DNA from: Acidobacteriota bacterium
GTDB taxonomy: Bacteria; Acidobacteriota; Terriglobia; Terriglobales; Acidobacteriaceae
Reading direction: 5' to 3'
DNA: 42,475 bases
Assembly: GCA_023410055.1 (NCBI GenBank)
Contig: JAEYQK010000101.1
Coordinates: forward strand, 1-42,475
The position numbers and the translations under genes were made by a program. This document shows, piece after piece, positions 41,205 to 42,475 of the stretch (positions are counted from its first letter, which is position 1; each line of letters opens with the position of its first letter). The notes below the pieces were generated by a model. That model was not told the DNA's origin, did no database searches, and saw only the letters and a list, made by a program, of their open reading frames with translations.

Positions 41205-41402
41205 GTGGACAAGGTTTTTGTTGTCATGCACTGGCCGAAGGACGCCCCTGCTGCCGCAATGACGCGTTATCCGTTGTCTTTTAGAACACGGATAGAGGCT
41301 GAGCAGTTCAGGGATGCTGCCAAGAAGGCCGAACCAAGTTACGAGTACATGATTGATGAACTGCTGGAGTCATGCGTTTGTAGCGAGAGATACGATTCAT
41401 AG
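41205..41402 (+). CDS. Small conserved-looking protein between dnaK and dnaJ
   Basis: 65 residues: VFVVMHWPKDAPAAAMTRYP, then FRTRIEAEQFRDAAKKAEPSYEYMIDELL, reading like a small alpha/beta domain. GTG start with a strong AAGGAGG seven bases upstream, partly in a hairpin. It ends CVCSERYDS. No family recognised. Its position between two chaperone genes on the same strand suggests co-expression with them. Confidence 0.6.
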   Translation: MDKVFVVMHWPKDAPAAAMTRYPLSFRTRIEAEQFRDAAKKAEPSYEYMIDELLESCVCSERYDS

Positions 41403-41474
41403 CTCGAAGTTTTTATATATGGTTTTTCCTGGGGCGCATTATTTGCGCCCTTTGTAGTTTCAAAGGGTTCAACT

Positions 41475-41489
41475 GAGTACCGGGTACTC
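41475..41489 (+). promoter_or_regulatory. Perfect palindrome before dnaJ
   Basis: GAGTACC-G-GGTACTC, seven-base arms around a single G, 15 bases upstream of the dnaJ ATG. It could be an operator or a short hairpin next to the ribosome site. It does not match the CIRCE consensus. Confidence 0.4.
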
Positions 41490-41503
41490 GGAACTGTTTC
41501 TTT

Positions 41504-42475
41504 ATGGCGACTGCGACTGACAACAAGAAAGACTACTACGCGATTCTCGGCGTTAAGAAGAACGCCTCGGTAGAAGACATCCGCAAGGCGTTTCGCAAGC
41601 TTGCGCGTAAGTACCACCCCGACGTTAATCCGGGAGACAAGGCCGCCGAGGAGAAGTTCAAGCAGATCTCCGAGGCCAACGATGTTCTGAGCGACCCCAA
41701 GAAGCGCAAGATCTACGACCAGATCGGCTTCTACTCGGACAACATCGATCCAGCGACGGCCGAGGCCTATGCGCGTGCGGGTGACGGTCGCGGAGGTTCC
41801 GGTTTTGGAGCGGGCGGCTTCGGCGGTTTTCCGGGCGGTGCGCAAGGCGGCGGACAGCAGGGCGTTCCCTTTGACTTCAGTGGATTTGATTTCTCCGAGA
41901 TGGGCGGCGCCGGGCCCGAGACGAGGAAAACCGGTGGTGGTTTCCGCGACATATTCTCTAGCATCTTTGGTGGCGGTGGCGGATTCGGACGCGCGGCGGC
42001 GCAGCAGCCCGAACCAGGCAGCGATCTTGAGTATCAGGTCAACGTCGGTTTCTGGCAGGCAATCAAGGGCACCGTATTGCGACTAAACGTGCAGCGCAAT
42101 GACGCCTGCGCAACGTGCAAAGGTCACGGCACGCTTCAGGGAACCGAGAAGTGTCCTGAATGCGGCGGCAAGGGAACTGTTACGCAGACCAGTGGTGGAA
42201 TGCGGTTCAACATTCAGTGTCCGCGATGTGGCGGAACCGGCAAGGCGCAGCGGGTCTGTCCGACGTGCCATGGCGAAGGCGTGGTGCATCGCACGGAACC
42301 GCTCGAAGTTCGAATCAAGGCCGGCACGCGCGACGGACAACGCATACGCATTCCCGGTAAGGGAAACGCGGGGTCGAACGGCGGTCCTGCTGGCGATCTC
42401 TACATCATCGTGAAGATGGGCGATCATCCGGTGTTCCATCGCGAGGGAGATGACATTTACCTCACGGTTCCGGTC
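41504..42475 (+). CDS. dnaJ: Chaperone DnaJ (3' partial, cut by window edge)
   Basis: 324 codons visible, no stop before the edge. J-domain at residues about 10-75 with the HPD motif (RKLARKYHPDVNPGD), Gly/Phe-rich region (GGSGFGAGGFGGFPGG), then a four-repeat zinc-finger domain (CATCKGHG, CPECGGKG, CPRCGGTG, CPTCHGEG) and the start of the C-terminal substrate-binding domain (VRIKAGTRDGQRIRIPGKG). This is a type I DnaJ that stimulates DnaK ATPase. The ATG at 41504 begins MATATDNKKDYYAIL, giving a slightly extended N-terminus. Same orientation as dnaK. Confidence 0.95.
   Translation, partial: MATATDNKKDYYAILGVKKNASVEDIRKAFRKLARKYHPDVNPGDKAAEEKFKQISEANDVLSDPKKRKIYDQIGFYSDNIDPATAEAYARAGDGRGGSGFGAGGFGGFPGGAQGGGQQGVPFDFSGFDFSEMGGAGPETRKTGGGFRDIFSSIFGGGGGFGRAAAQQPEPGSDLEYQVNVGFWQAIKGTVLRLNVQRNDACATCKGHGTLQGTEKCPECGGKGTVTQTSGGMRFNIQCPRCGGTGKAQRVCPTCHGEGVVHRTEPLEVRIKAGTRDGQRIRIPGKGNAGSNGGPAGDLYIIVKMGDHPVFHREGDDIYLTVPV

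Overview
The window most likely comes from an acidobacterium (Acidobacteriota, Terriglobia/Koribacter-like). This is inferred from the style of the proteins: a C-terminal tail of a glycine-rich Ig-repeat surface protein at the left edge, a small protein resembling the acidobacterial DUF5818/OB-fold type, and the general gene set. No rRNA or other taxonomic marker is present, so the assignment is an inference.

Layout. 1-3620: end of a surface protein, then a three-gene overlapping operon (squalene-cyclase-like repeat protein, Tat-exported DUF362 protein, CPBP membrane protease). 3720-5442: a hipBA-type toxin-antitoxin operon behind a promoter carrying four copies of one palindromic operator. 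5600-6444: an HNH-like hypothetical gene, then the 3' half of a tRNA-Lys gene followed by a terminator, a likely integration scar. 6952-16916 (minus strand): a compact molybdenum-nitrogenase operon, nifH-D-K-E-N-B, a thioredoxin-fold [2Fe-2S] ferredoxin, a small membrane-anchored protein and nifV. A divergent GAF-ANTAR regulator lies at 17347-18114, and the 430 bp between it and nifH contains several stem-loops, two with six-base loops of the type ANTAR proteins recognise.

18286-21379: a secreted coiled-coil protein, an ankyrin-repeat protein and a VOC protein. 22176-27447: a carbohydrate block (GT4 glycosyltransferase, beta-phosphoglucomutase-like HAD enzyme, universal stress protein, GH65 disaccharide phosphorylase). 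27647-33930: a stress-flavoured stretch (MgtC/DUF4010 membrane protein, zinc-ribbon peptide, ribosome hibernation factor, Rnk, NhaR-like LysR regulator, trehalose-phosphatase-like protein without its catalytic aspartates). It also holds decayed second copies of nhaR and probably rnk. 34055-37137: ABC importer ATPase plus double permease. 37452-38645: patatin-like phospholipase. 39079-end: dnaK, a small ORF, and dnaJ cut by the window edge.

How it fits together. NifH, NifDK, NifEN, NifB and NifV cover the electron donor, the catalytic component and FeMo-cofactor assembly. The operon has no nifA, nifI, nifS/U or sigma-54 site that I could find, so control by RNA antitermination through the neighbouring ANTAR protein is the most attractive hypothesis in the window. 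The second notable RNA element is in the rnk leader, where one segment can pair either upstream or with the ribosome-binding region.
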